NCBI RefSeq assembly: GCF_963678635.1
Contig: NC_087063.1
Coordinates: forward strand, 80,463,574-80,523,573
Direction: 5' to 3'
DNA: 60,000 nt
DNA from: Symsagittifera roscoffensis
Lineage: Eukaryota > Xenacoelomorpha > Acoela > Convolutidae
Under the pieces are notes generated by a model. The model was not told where the DNA came from. It did no database searches and saw nothing but the letters and a program-made list of their open reading frames with translations. Positions 9,668 through 23,500 of the stretch are shown in pieces; the first letter of the stretch is position 1, and each line of letters begins with the position of its first letter. A program made the translations under genes and the position numbers.

Positions 9668-12600
9668 TATGTATTAAGATAGGGAATAGAGATGGTAAGG
9701 TTTCATGGTTTGTGTGATGGTAAAAGAATGGTAAGAAAAACGAATTTTTTTTCTTCTGGATTTTGTGTGGAGATGTATAGTTTTTTCGCAGAAAACTCGG
9801 CGCGCGTTATCTAATTGTTGGATATCACTGGTTAATTACGTTTAGATTGTGGAATTAAAGTATTATGTTTTTTGGTACATGGTAAGTCAATGGTTAGAGT
9901 TTCAAAAACTGAAATTTTTTACCAAAAAAACTGAAAATTTTTTAAACAAACATCAAAAAACAATAAAGTTTGGTGTATTTCAACCTATTTATTATTTTAC
10001 TAGACAATCCTACTTTTTGAAACAGTGCTCTATATACCTTAAACTATGCTGAAGCTAGGCTATCTTGGAAAAAACTGCAAAAAGTTCAAAATTTTTCAGA
10101 AAAAACTGCAAAAATTTTAACTTTCGGAAGGATTTGCAGAAATCGCAGATATTGGTTAACTTTGTCCCCATCTAAATGTAAAATTATTTAGGTGTAGAAT
10201 TTAAAATTAGACCCACATTGTATTGTAATTGGAATCATATTGAGACAATGATAAAAATTTTTGAATAAAAATATGGATATCTCCACAATTTTCTCTCAAA
10301 ATACTGAAATATGATCAAATTTACCCTAATTTGAGTTCAGAAGCAGGTTATATATTTTCTGAATATCTGAGCGGTAGCTCATAAAGGCTTCAAAACTTCC
10401 GAAACTTCGAAAAAAAATCAAATTTTTGGAAAAAAATGCAAAATCTCAAGATTTTGGCTAATTTTTTTTTACTCTCACCTAGTTGAAAAAATACTTTTGT
10501 GCAGGTTTTAAAACTCAGCTCAATTTGTATTTTATTTGGAAAAAGTAAAGTATAAACTAATTAAATCTATCCAAAATTTACCATTTTTAAACTTTTGTTT
10601 CTGTAATTAACTGGTTGTTTGTCCAGTTCAGGGAGAATTTACCTATGAATCTCAAATCCAATGAACAATAAGAGCAATAATCTTTGAAATTTCCAGATCA
10701 AACTACATGATTCAACTCTTCCTCAGTTTTTTCTCAAGGATTTACACAATTTCGTACAAAAATTGTGTAAATCCTTGAGAAAAAGTATACGATTTTTTCA
10801 ATTTTATGACAATTGTATACTTTTTTTCAAGGATTTGTATACTTGAAAAAAAGTATACAATTAACAGTTAACTGCTAAAATTGACTAAAAATGAGGTAAA
10901 TTTTTATTAAAAAGTATTTTAGATATTGGATGTAATTCAACAAAATCTTCGTCGTAACTGATGATTATCTCTCTATTGCTTCTACAACATAATTTTCAGA
11001 CTTTTTCCGTAGAAATGTTCCATCTTTTAAAAATGTTCTTACTTTCTGCTTAATGCGTTGTTTTTGCCACAGAACTCACTTTGCAAGAAAATTTAGTCAA
11101 AAGTGGTGAAAAAAGGAGGACAAGAGTATCAATTGAACGAACAATTTGCTGACAGAGATGAAACTAGAACTGATTACGTCTAACTATTAATAGAATATTT
11201 GTACATGTTTTTCTTTTGTTTCCCTTGTTCAAATGCTACAAAAACCATTTATGCAAAAATACAATTTTTGGTATCATTAATTATCAATTTTATTGCAAAA
11301 TAGTTATGAATTCGCTTTTTACTTACGATTTTTTTGGAAGTTTTCTCAAAAATGACTAAGTGAGAGAAAATCGGTGCTAGTTAAAGCATTCAAAAGCACA
11401 TGTAAAAATTGAGAATGTAAAAATGTATTTTTTTAATGTTTTATTTCATATAATTAATATCTGGTTTTGCTAAAGTATCAGTTTGCTTAGAAACTTTCAG
11501 CATGCGCTATTTTATTTTCTCTAAAATCTTTCTGCGTCAATTTTGTGTTTTTATTCAAAAAAAGGAATTTAGATCTTGAAAGCAAATTTTCATTTAATGC
11601 TTCAAGTAAAATATTCCAAAAAATGTCGATATTGGGTTTAATTCACAAAAATTATCCTCAAAACATTTGAAATTTCATATAAATTTCCAAAAATTACATA
11701 TAAATATAAACCTTTGAGACTTTTATGTTGGATACTATCTCATGATATAACTTATAAGCTACACTTTAGTAAAATTATTTCATAACTCCTAATGAACCAA
11801 ACTGAGTTTCTGTTTCAAGTTAGAAATTTTCAATTTCTGTTTCATCTACTATGTTCCAACCTAATCCAAATTGAACAAAATTTCACCTGAAAATTGAATT
11901 TTACATGGAAGAGTGTATCATTTCAACAAACGTTCAATAACTGGAAGCAAAATAATACCACAAATACTTTGCTGCAAATCTTCAAATTATTCTGTCAACC
12001 TGATAACTGTATGATGCTATTTCAACTCTGAATTTTTATATTGAAGTTAAAGTTTGGTCGAGAAAGATGTAAATTAGTATCTTGAAATTTTCATTCGTTA
12101 GCAAAAACATATATTTTGTCTTTTCTCGATCAGTTACCAATTTTTTTTACAACATCGCCAAAAAAACAAAATAAAACTATAATTTTTGAATAGCTCAACC
12201 CTTATTATCTGCTTAAAAATACTATATTCTATGAACACTTTTTTAAGCACTAAACAAGGAAAACTTTAAGAAGGTAAATAGGCAAATTTGAACTCGATTG
12301 TAGTTAGTTTTATCATCAGTCAGAATCTTTGAATAAAAAAAATAAATGACAGATCAAGAATAGTGATGAAAAAACTGTATTACTCTTACTCGATTTTTTC
12401 AATTTTATGACAATTGTATACTTTTTTCAGATTCAGTAAAAAAAAATTTCATAGTAATTTCTGTGTTTATAAAAAAGATATTAATTTCACCTTCTCTTGG
12501 AGTGTGTTTTGAGACTGCTGAGCATCTTTTTCATATTTAACAAAAAAAATTACAAAAAGAATGCTTCTTCTTGATATGACTGGTGAGCTCCTCACTGCTA

Positions 12601-12990
12601 TATGTATAAAAAATACAGTTCGAACACTTCAAAACACCACAGTTTATACAAGGTCTTGACGCGTGTAAGCGAGTGTATTCTCTGCCTTATTCAAGACATG
12701 CAATTCTTTCGTTTCTATTCAGTGACGGTATCTCAATAAGTAAGGAAAGAGTTTGAGAATAAATGAGAGATTTAGATTGTCCCATAATTTTTAGTAAGAA
12801 ATCCTCAAAAAACGAACAAAAATTAGGTTAAAACAGTTAGGTAAAACTCTTAACCAATTGTTTTTAACGTTAAAGAAACTCAGAATATATATCGTTCCAT
12901 TTGGCCTAGCTGAAACAAAAAGCATCCAACCTAACCATGGAGTTTTCAAAAGCTTTGATATCAACCAATCAGAATCGAGCATTATTTTAA
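9668..12990 (+). repeat. Left arm of the 14-kb inverted repeat
   Basis: About 3.3 kb, AT-rich and non-coding. It contains a local cluster of hairpins at 10735-10865 built from CTCAAGGATTT and GTATACTTTTTTTCAAGG words. Short frames at 9849-10052 and 12791-12982 have no coding features. The inner edge holds copies of a CCAATCAGAATCGAGCA motif (ATTGG on the other strand). Confidence 0.75.
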
Positions 12991-13029
12991 AAAATTATTA
13001 TTTTTTCTGACATCAACTTATCAGAATTC

Positions 13030-14040
13030 AGCAGTTTCTGGACTTAACTTTGGATGGGAACAATCATAATTTAAAAAAATGTTAAACAAAAGAAACATTT
13101 GAATTTCTTTGAGTTACTCTACAAGAAAAAAAAATATTCCATGTGATTTCCTTATTTATGAACTGTATGTAGATTCTTAATTTTTCCACAATTTTTTGGA
13201 CGTTTTCGTTGTCCAAAGTAAAATTCTGCGACTAACAAAGGTTTATTTAGAGAAACCTACCCAATCAAAGAGTTTACTTTTGAACCCAGTATTGAGTATC
13301 AAAGCTTTAAACTTACTGCTGAGTTACAAGTGACTAGAAAAGAAACTTTAGTTATTTTGGAAAAATTGAAGTTAACCAAAAAAGAGTACGATAAAAAACA
13401 ACAGACTCTTTTTATTCCCTAACGAATTCTCAAATTTGTAAAAACTCCCCAGTAAAGTTCTTTCATTCTTCATTTCTTTAAAGATTTTCAAAGTTCAAAA
13501 TCTTGCATGATAAGCTTTGGAATAAGATTTCCAGAGATTTACTGTGAAAAATTCATCAATTGCCAGCTATCACCTCTACATCAAAATCAAAGGACTTGCT
13601 TCGTTTGCTTCGTTTTGTTACCTATAGCGGCAATTTTTCATGTTTTTACAGCAAACAACTTTTGTTCATTCAGTTTTGCGAATCTTGTTTGTGTATATTT
13701 TTACTTATTTGGAAAATTTAAGTTCTTCGAAGGTGAAATTGTTCTTTAATGGATACGAAAATCTAAGATAAAGGAACCTGTTTGTGATTGGACACGACTT
13801 TTATAAAAAAACTTCATAAAAGGAAGTTGAAATTTGATTGGAGACAACAAGAGACCAAATATGGAAAATCTTTTCTTTTTGGTTAAACCCACACATTCGA
13901 GTTGAAGGTGCCCCCTCTCTTAACCATAAATCAATTTTTTTTCAAGCAAACTACCGTCAACTACCTCCTCTTTCAGCCCTATTCAATTTAATTTCAACCT
14001 AACTAACGTCAACGACCTCCGTCTCAACTGTAAAAGAATC
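13030..14040. other. Left part of the central region, no intact gene
   Basis: Mostly AT-rich. A pyrimidine/AC-rich stretch at 13900-14035 with two related lines (CTACCGTCAACTACCTCC and CTAACGTCAACGACCTCC) leads into the gene fragment. Confidence 0.4.
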
Positions 14041-14054
14041 GTTCTTTTTACTCT

Positions 14055-14574
14055 GTGTCTTTCACTCAACTTTTCGCTCAAAATGATATTCTCAGTCCAA
14101 AACAGAAACCTTATGTTGAATTTTCGCCTGATCTAGTACAACTCCATAGGGCGAGAAACTGTCTCTGGAGTTTTTCTGGCAAAAATGGACATCGCAATCC
14201 AAGTCTGTCACAAAGTGGAAGTGATGCGAAGAGTTTTTAGTGAACATCAGATGACACAATTACCCATCACGGAGAACCAACTTGGAACAATGCAAATGAT
14301 GGAAGAAGTGTCTGAGCATGTGGGATTGAACTACCACGACACCCCTAGATATGTGGGTCAACCAGTCGACGATTTCCTCTTTCCTAGAGAAGAATAAGGA
14401 TCAGTGGAGAACCCAATTACCATAAAAGAGGATGAGGGGTTCTCTGAGCCAAGGACTCCAGTCAGCGAACCACCAAGTCAAGCAACGGCGATGGAGGCAA
14501 GACCAGCTTTACGCTGCAGTGAGATTTTGCAAAATTTTGAGAACTCAGCTGCTCGACAGCTCAAAGATTTGTAA
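14055..14574 (+). pseudogene. Broken gene fragment inside the inverted-repeat element
   Basis: Three consecutive segments read like one protein. The first, from the ATG at 14055, contains LFAQNDILSPKQKPYVEF. After a one-base frame change near 14150-14170 the second contains MDIAIQVCHKVEVMRRVF, EEVSEHVGLNYHD and VDDFLFPREE. A TAA at 14395-14397 interrupts this frame. The same frame then continues with ITIKEDEGFSEPRTPVSEPP and ends NSAARQLKDL at a TAA (14572-14574). The acidic, proline- and serine-rich section and ordinary codon use contrast with the AT-rich non-coding arms. I do not recognise the family; it resembles a host regulatory protein more than a transposase. It lacks visible introns over 0.5 kb, which fits either one large exon or a processed copy. 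Confidence 0.55.
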
Positions 14575-14599
14575 ACAACTTGGTTGTTCTCTTGTGTTT

Positions 14600-16900
14600 T
14601 TTAATTTTTTTTTTTTGCATCTAGTAATTTTATTTTTGAGAGATAGCACAAAAGAGATAAGGTAAGAAGTCTTGAAAAGTTCGCTAAAAAATGCAACGGA
14701 TTAAAAATCCAACTAGTTTTGCAGTTGGTAGTTGGTAAATACTTTTACGAAATTTAGTTGCAAAGATGAAAATTTAGTTGCAAAGATGAAAGATGATTAA
14801 ATCAATTTCAACATCATGTAAAAAATTTCACAACTTTTTTGCACATAAGGTAAAAAAATCAATACAATTTTTGCAAACGCGTTAAAAACTTATCCATAAT
14901 TTTAGCACCATGCGAAAAATTTTACACCGTTTTTAGCGCACATGTCTAAAAAATCAGAAAAAATCGCTCTTTAAGAAAATTTTTATTATTTTTTCTCGCA
15001 TTTTAATGAAAATTGCAACAAGATTTTTTGGACTGTTGAAAATTTACATTTTTGGATTTCTTTGTTCTAAATTTGATAATTGAAAAATCCATTTTCTGTA
15101 TGTATGTTGATCAAAAGTAGCAGAAAAACAATGTAGTGTGAAAGGGAATATCCCTCAAAGTCATCAAAAAGGATATAATTTCAGCAATAAATTGACAATT
15201 TTTTTTACAATAAATTTTTGCGTTTTCGCATATGCATAAGAAAAATTAAGTTCAATTTTTGCTTTTTTTTCCCTAAAAAACCACGATAAAACTGCCATCT
15301 TACACAAATATTTCATAAAATTTTTGCACACTCCTTCTTTTGCACACTCTTGCATCTGGTAAAAAAAACCTAATTAAATATTTGCAAACTCGTTGGAAAA
15401 ACATAATCAAAATTGCATCTTGCGAAGAAACTCTGAATTAATTTTTGCACGCGTGTTAAAAATTACAAATTTAGTTGCTGAAAAAACTTGTGACAAGTTT
15501 CCTATAACAACTATTCAACTATCAATGATATAAAGTATTTGAAAAAGCTGATCCGAGAGGCTGACATTTGAAGACAATTTATTAAAATCTGTCTTTGTAC
15601 AAAATGAAATGACAGTCAATTTCTTAATATATGTAAAAATAATCATCTAATCTCTTCAAAGTTTGGCTAAAAGATGCTCCGATTAAAACCAAAAAGAACT
15701 CAAAATTCTCGAAAGAACAACAAAAATTGTGGGTAGAGACACATTAATCTTGGGTTACTATGAATTTTTCATAAAACTCGTTAAAACTCGTTTTCGTAAA
15801 ACTTTTTCGTCTCACTGAAGTGTACCTTTAGAGCTAGGATATCTGAGGAAAAGTCAGGAAAAACATATATTTTAACCAAAATTTAATTAAGACATTAGCC
15901 AATTATCAGTTATTTTCCCAGTATTTGTATAAAAAATACAGAGCAATTAAAACATTAGCCAATTATCAGTTATTTTCCCAGTATTTGTATAAAAAATACA
16001 GAACAATTAATTTAATTTCTGTTTTTATCTAAATTAAAAAAAATTTGTCGTATTTGACCAAAATACAAACAAGAATGTATCTTTACTTGAAAACCTTATC
16101 AATGTTTTCTCAAATTTCTGTGTTCCATTGGTTGTTTTTAGTTTTTTTTTGCCACAATTTGAGGTGTTGATTGGCTACATAAATTTTCTAAAATCAAATT
16201 AGACTCAAAAGAGGAGAAAAACTTTTTCTGTTGATTGTTTTTACAAAATGAAGTTTAAAATTAATACATTTCGAGTTTTTTTTTCAAGTTTCTTTGTTAT
16301 TTTCAATCGAAAGCGTTTTCGATGATTGAAATGGACATTCATCAGATTTTAAGTTTTAACTACTACAAGCGTTTTAGAAGTGTTAATTCAGGTTGAGTGG
16401 TCGATCAGTAAGAAACAACGGAAGAGCCTATGAAACAACAATTGAAGATAAGGAACATCGTTTTGATTACCATTTTGAATCTGATACAAATCCAAAAACA
16501 GAATAACTTATAAGATTTATCAGAATAACTTATAATTGATAATCCAAAATTAATAGATTTCTAGTTGTTTATATCACAAAATACTAAAAAGAAAACAATA
16601 AAAATGTTTATTTTGTAAATTTTTTAATGACTGGTAAGAAGTAGAACCAATCAAAAAGTTTTGATCGAATTTTCAAAAGTTGATTTGAGTATCGAAAGAC
16701 TAAATTAAAACAGACTAGAAATCTCATTTATCTCACTTTGTTGTCAAAGGTATATGTTAGTTGTATTGAAAAAATTCAAAAAAAATGTCAATTGGGAAGT
16801 TTCATGAACCTAGCTTTGTTCTGATCTAAAAAAAATTTTAAAATCTGTGGATATTTTTTACATCTGATTTGTTGATATCAAATCTGTTGAAAATTCAATT
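14600..16900. other. Right part of the central region, non-coding
   Basis: AT-rich DNA with a 20-bp duplication (ATTTAGTTGCAAAGATGAAA, 14754-14793), scattered TTTTTGCA words and a 60-bp tandem repeat at 15892-16011. No gene recognised. Confidence 0.5.
15892..16011 (+). repeat. 60-bp unit in exact tandem, two copies
   Basis: Both copies begin ACATTAGCCAATTATCAGTT and differ at one base (CAGAGCAA versus CAGAACAA). The near identity implies a recent local duplication. Confidence 0.85.
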
Positions 16901-16914
16901 TTGAGTATAAACTT

Positions 16915-17065
16915 GATTCTGATTGGTTGATATCAAAAAAGTTAAATTGTCCTAAAAAATAATGCTCGATTCTGATTGGTTTATAACGAAAAAGGTAAAA
17001 GTTTCTTTAAAAGTGATGCTCGATTCGGATTGGTTGATATCAAAACTTTTGAAAATTCTATTGTT
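16915..17065 (+). repeat. About 54-bp tandem repeat with ATTGG boxes, three copies
   Basis: Three units begin GATTCTGATTGGTTGATATC (about 16915), GATTCTGATTGGTTTATAAC (about 16968) and GATTCGGATTGGTTGATATC (about 17022). Each carries a CCAAT-type box. Two partial inverted counterparts (ATATCAACCAATCAGAATCG, then ATCAACTTATCAGAATTC) sit at the inner edge of the left arm near 12958-13030. Confidence 0.65.
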
Positions 17066-20000
17066 AGATTTGATGATTTTTAGTTCAGCATGGCCAAATG
17101 GGATAATAAACATTCTGATTTTCCTTAACGTTAAAAACAATTAGTTTAAAATTTTATATAACTGTTTTAATTTAATTGAATTCCTTTTTGAGGCTATTCA
17201 ACTCTTCTTATCAAAAATTATTTGACATTCAAAAACTATGTGACTGATTAGAAACGGAAGAGATGCATGTCTTGATTGTGGCAGAGAATACACTAGCTTT
17301 AACGCATCAAGACATCGTATAAGCTGTGGTGTTTTGAAGTGTTCGAACCGTAACTTTTATACATATAGCAGCAAGGAATTCACTATTCATATCAGGAAGA
17401 AGAGTTCTTCTTGTCAAAATTTTTGTTAAATATGGAAAAAAAGATCAGCAGTCTCAAAACACACTCCAAGAGAAAGTAAAAACAATATCTTTTTTCATAA
17501 ACATAGAAATTACTATGAATAATAATTTTCACTGAAAGTGAAAAGTCTAAGTAATTGTCATAAATTTGAAAAAACTAGAAGGAAAAATACAGTTTTTTTT
17601 ATCACAATTCTTGATCTGTCATTTTATTTTTCAAAAATTCTGATTGATGACAAAACCAGCAACAATCGAGTTCCAATTGTCGTGAGCTTTCAATAGAAAT
17701 TGATCCAAAAATCTTCAATCTACATTAAAAGCTCCATTGGTTGCAAGCTTGCGGAGATTTTGATGTAATAAACTTGTCGAAAAGTAAAAAACATACGCTA
17801 ATGAGTGTTTAAGAGTTTAAGAACTGTAAAAAACTAGATATTTAGTTAAAAAATTGACTAATTGAAAGGTTTTACCTAGTTACTTTTTTAAAGTTTTTTG
17901 TTGCTTAGTGCTTGTAAAATTTTTCATAGGGTAGAGCGTTTTCAAGCAGATATTGGGGGTTGATTTTTTAAGAATTATGGTTTCGCACTGTTTTTTTTTT
18001 AAGATTTCAGAAAAACATTTGATAACTGACCTAGAAAAGATAAAAAATTAACTTTTTTGCTTACCAATAAAAATTTCAAGATAATAATTCACATCTTTCT
18101 CAATCAAATTTTTACTTCAACATAAAATTCAGAAATGAAACAGCATTATACAGTTATCAAGTTGAGGAAATATTTTGAAGATTTTTAGCAAAGGATTTGT
18201 GGTATTAACTTTGCTTCGCATCATTGAACGTTCGTTGAAATGATACATTTTTCCATCTAAAATTCAATTTGTGAAATTTTGTTCAATTTGGATTAAGTTG
18301 GAATATAATAGATGAAGCAGAAACTGAAAAAATTCTTATTTGAAATAGAACTCAGTTTGATTCATTAGGAGCTTTGAAATAATTTTACTAAATCGTGGCT
18401 TATAAATTATATCTTGAGAAAAATTCCAACCAAAAAGTCTCAAAAATTCATATTTATATGTAATTTATTGGAACTTTTGTTAACATTTAATAATTTTATA
18501 TAAAAATTCAGATGTTTTGAGGATACGTTTTGTGAATTAAACACAATTCCGAAATCTTTTGGATGATTTTACTTGTAGCATAAAAGAAAAATTTGCTTTC
18601 AAGATCTGCATTTCCTTATTTTGAATAAAAACAAAAAATTGACGCAGAAAGATTTTGGAGAAAATAACATAGGCATGCTGAAAGTTTCCAAGCACACTAA
18701 TACTATAGCAATACCGGATGTTAATTATATGAAATTTAACATGAAAAAAAATTTCAGTTAGACACACAGTATAGATTTTGTTCTGATTAGCTTCATTTTT
18801 TTTCAATTAGAAAATTAGGTAGAACTATAGAGCTTTTTGCTTAATAAGTTTCGCAAAAATGTTCAATTGTTACAGTTTGCTCTTTGATTTCTTTTTCTAA
18901 ATAGGTTTCCTTAAGAAGCGTTCTTTTAGAAAATTTTTGATGATGCAGAAGTTAGGAGCTAGATTCTCTTGCGTGTTTCTACATCCGAAGGTTTTCATAT
19001 CATAGCCAACAGAGCTGCCCTTAATTTTTTAAAAAATCTTAACGTTAAAATATACCTTTAATTTTTCATATTTTACATGTGCTTTTGAATGCTCTAACTA
19101 GCACCAATTTTTTCTCACTCAGACATTTTTGAGAAAAATTCCGACAAAAATCAAGAATGAAAAGTGATCTAATAACTATTTTGCAAGAAAAGTGATATCT
19201 AATGATCCCAAAAGTTGTACTTATGCTTAATGGTTTTTTGTAGCAATTGAACAAGGGAAACTAAAGGAAAATATGTACAAATAACCTAGAAATTTTTAGA
19301 CGTAATCAGTTCTAGTTTCATCTCTGTCAGCAAATCGTTCGTACTCTTTTCCTCCTATTTTCACCCTTTCTGACTGAATTTTCTTGCAAAATGAGTTCTA
19401 TGGCAAAAACAACGTATTAGGCAGAAACTAATAACATTTTCAAAACACAGAACATTTCAACGGAAAAATCTGAAAATTTTGTTGAGGAGCAATAGAGAGA
19501 TAATCATCAGTTATGAAGAAGATTTTGCTGAATTACATCCAATATCTAATGTACTTTAAGAAAGACTTACAGTAGTTTCAGTCAATTTTAGCAGTTAACT
19601 TTTTCATCTTGGTTCTGGAAAATTTTTAATTATTAACGTGAAACTTCTCTCAGACGTTGTAATTTTTGTACGAAATTGTGTAAATCCTTGAGAAAAAACT
19701 GAGGAAGAGTTGAATCATGTAGTTTGATCTGGAAATTTCAAAGAATATTGCTCTTATTGTTCATTGGATTTGAGATTCATAGGTAAATTCTCCCTGAACT
19801 GGACAAACAACCAGTTAATTACAGAAACAAAAGTTTAAAAATGGTAAATTTTGGATAGATTTAATTAGTTTATACTTTACTTTTTCCAAATAAAATACAA
19901 ATTGAGCTTAGTTTTAAAACCTGCACAAAAGTATTTTTTCAACTAGGTGAGAGTAAAAAAAATTAGCCAAAATCTTGAGATTTTGCATTTTTTTCCAAAA

Positions 20001-20495
20001 ATTTGATTTTTTTTCGAAGTTTCGGAAGTTTTGAAGCCTTTATGAGCTACCGCTCAGGTATTCAGAAAATATATAACCTGCTTCTGAACTCAAATTAGGG
20101 TAAATTTGATCATATTTCACTATTTTGAGAGAAAACAGTGGAAAAATCCAGATTTTTATTCAAAATTTTGTATCATCGCTTCAACATGATTCCAATTAAA
20201 ATACAACATGAAGCTGTTTTTAAACTCTACACGTATGTGTTTTTTACCTTTAGATGACGATAAAAACTTTAACCAATACCCGAGATTTTTACAATTCCTT
20301 CCAAAAAACTAAAATTTTTGCAGTTTTCTCCAAAAATTTTAACTTTTTTGCCGTTTTTTCCAAAAACTTGAAATTTTTCGAAGTTGCAGTAAGTTTGAGT
20401 ATAGTTTCAGGTAGAAAAAACACTGTTTCAAAAAATAAGGTTATCTAATAAAATAATAAATGGGCTGAAATACACCAAACTTTTTTGTTTACTGA
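16935..20495 (-). repeat. Right arm, inner copy
   Basis: Inverted relative to the left arm from its inner edge (about 12990) to about 9960. It lacks the outermost roughly 300 bp of the left arm. It is in direct tandem with the outer copy that starts at about 20503. All frames of 60-90 codons here (for example 18537-18806) are non-conserved between arm copies and are not genes. Confidence 0.7.
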
Positions 20496-20502
20496 TGTCT
20501 GT

Positions 20503-23500
20503 TTTTACTAAAAATTATGGGACATTCTAAATCTCCCATTTATTCTCAACCTCAATCTTTACTTATTGAGATACCGTCACTGAATAGAAACGAAAGAATT
20601 GCAATTCTTGAATGTGGCAGAAATACACTCGCTCACACGCATCAAGACGATGTTTAACCTGTGGTGTTTTGAAGTGTTCGAACTGTAACTTTTAGACATA
20701 TAGCAGCGGGGAACTCACCAGTCATTTCAAGAAAAAGCATTCTGCTTGTCAACTTTTTGTTAAATACGGGAAAGATGCTCAGCAGTCTCCAAACACACTC
20801 CAAGAGAAGACAAAATTATTATCTTCTCTTTATAGACATAGAAAATACTATGATTAAAAATTTTTACTGAATCTGAAAAGTCTATACAATTGTCATAATA
20901 TTGAAATAATCGAGCTAGAATAATACATTTTTTTCATCACTGTTTTTGACCTGTCGTTATGTTTTTATTCAAAAGTTCTGACTGATGATAAAACTAGCTA
21001 CAATCGAGTTCAACTTTGCCTAATTACGTTCTTAAAATTTTCCTTGTTTAGTGCTTAAAAAAGTGTTCATAGAGTATACTATTTTTAAGCAGATAAAAAA
21101 GGTTGAGTTATTAAGAACTATAGTTTTCTATTGTTTTTTTTGTTTTTTTGGCGTTTTTAAAAAAAAGAATTGATAACTGATCGAGAAAAGACAAAAGCAT
21201 AGTTTTGCTAATGAATGAAAAATTCAAGATAATAATATACATCTTTCTCGACCAAACTTTTACATCAATATAAAAATCAGATTTGAAACAGCATCATACA
21301 GTTATCAGATCGAGAAAACAATTTGAAGATTTTCAGCAAAGGATTTGTGTTATTAACTTTGCTTCGAGTTGAACGTTCGTTGAAATGATACATTTTTCTA
21401 TCTAAAATTCATTTCTCAGGTGAAGTTTTGTTCAATTTGGATTAAATTGGAACATAGTAGATGAAGCAGAAACTGAAAAAATTCTATTTTGAAACAGAAA
21501 CTCAGTTTGGTTCATTAGGAGTTATGAAATCATTTTACTAAAGGTAGCTTATAAATTTTATTTTGAGAAAATTTCCCACCAAAAAGTCTCAAAGATTCAA
21601 ATTTATATGTAATTTATTGGAACTTTTCTTTTCATATAGTAAATTTTTATGAAATTTTAGATTTTTTGAGGATAATTTTTGTAAATTAAATCCAATTCCG
21701 ACATTTATTGGAGACCTTACTTGAAGCATAAACAAAAAATTTGCTTTCAAAATCTACATTTCCTTATTTTGAATAAAAACAAAAAATTGACGCAGAAAGA
21801 TTTTAGAGAAAATAAAATAGCGCATGCTGAAATTTTCTAAGCAAACTGATACTTTAGCAAAACCAGATATTAATTATATGAAATAAAACATAAAAAAAAT
21901 ACATTTTTACATTCTCAATTTTTACATGTGCTTTTGAATGCTTTAACTAGCACCGATTTTCTCTCACTTAGACATTTTTGAGAAAACTTCCAAAAAAATC
22001 GTAAGTAAAAAGCGAATTCATAACTATTTTGCAATAAAATTGATAATTAATGATACCAAAAATTGTATTTTTGCATAAATGGTTTTTGTAGCATTTGAAC
22101 AAGGGAAACAAAAGAAAAACATGTACAAATATTCTATTAATAGTTAGACGTAATCAGTTCTAGTTTCATCTCTGTCAGCAAATTGTTCGTTCAATTGATA
22201 CTCTTGTCCTCCTTTTTTCACCACTTTTGACTAAATTTTCTTGCAAAGTGAGTTCTGTGGCAAAAACAACGCATTAAGCAGAAAGTAAGAACATTTTTAA
22301 AAGATGGAACATTTCTACGGAAAAAGTCTGAAAATTATGTTGTAGAAGCAATAGAGAGATAATCATCAGTTACGACGAAGATTTTGTTGAATTACATCCA
22401 ATATCTAAAATACTTTTTAATAAAAATTTACCTCATTTTTAGTCAATTTTAGCAGTTAACTGTTAATTTTTCATCATGGATCTGAAATTTATTATTATTA
22501 AGGTGAAACGTTTCTCAGAAGTTGTAATTTTTGTACAGAGTTGAGTAAATCATTGAAAAAAAACTGAGGAAAAGTTGAATCATGTAGTTTGATCTAGAAA
22601 TTTCAAGAATATTGCTCCAATTGATCATTTGATTTGAATTTCTTAAATAAATTCTCCCTGAACTTGACCAACAACCAGTTAATTACAAAAATAAAAAAAA
22701 ATGGAAACTTTTGGATAGATTTAATTAATTTATGCTTTATTTTCTCAAAAACTACAACTTATTCTACTATTTTGGCGAGAAATCGGAAGTTTCAATTTTG
22801 ATTCAGCTAATTTGAGCTTTTCCTTTTATTTTTCAGAGCTTTATTTAAACCGCGTTTTAGCTCAAACTAGGGTAGACTTCATACTATTTCGATATTTTGA
22901 GAAAACATTGGGGAAAAATCCATAATTTTTTTCACAATTTTGTATGATTTTCACTATATGATGCCAATTAAAAAAAGAATTAATCTTAGTTTCAAAGTTT
23001 GCACAAAAGTATTTTTTCAATTGGATGAAAGTCTGCATTTTCTGCAATTTTTCAAAAAAAATTTTGATTTTTTTGACGTTTCTGTAGGTTTGAAGCTTTT
23101 ATGAGCTACCGCTCTGGTATTCAGAACTATATATAACCTGCTTCTGAGCTCAAATTAGGGTAAATTTGATCATATTTCAGTATTTTGAGAGAAAACTGTG
23201 GAAAAATCCCGAATTTTATTCAATGTTTTGTATCATCGTCTCAACATGATTCCAATTAAAATACAACTTGAAACTAATTTTAAACTTTACACGTATGTAT
23301 TTTAACCTTTAGATGACGACAAAAATTTTAACCAATACCCGATTTTTCTGCAATTCTTTCCCCAAAACTAAAATTTTTGCAGTTTTTTCCAAAAATTTTG
23401 ATTTTTTTGCAGGTCTTTCCGAGAACTTCAATTTTTTCGAAGTTGCAGTAGGTTTGAGCATAGTTTCAGGTAGATAGAGCACTGTTTCAAAAAGTAAGAT

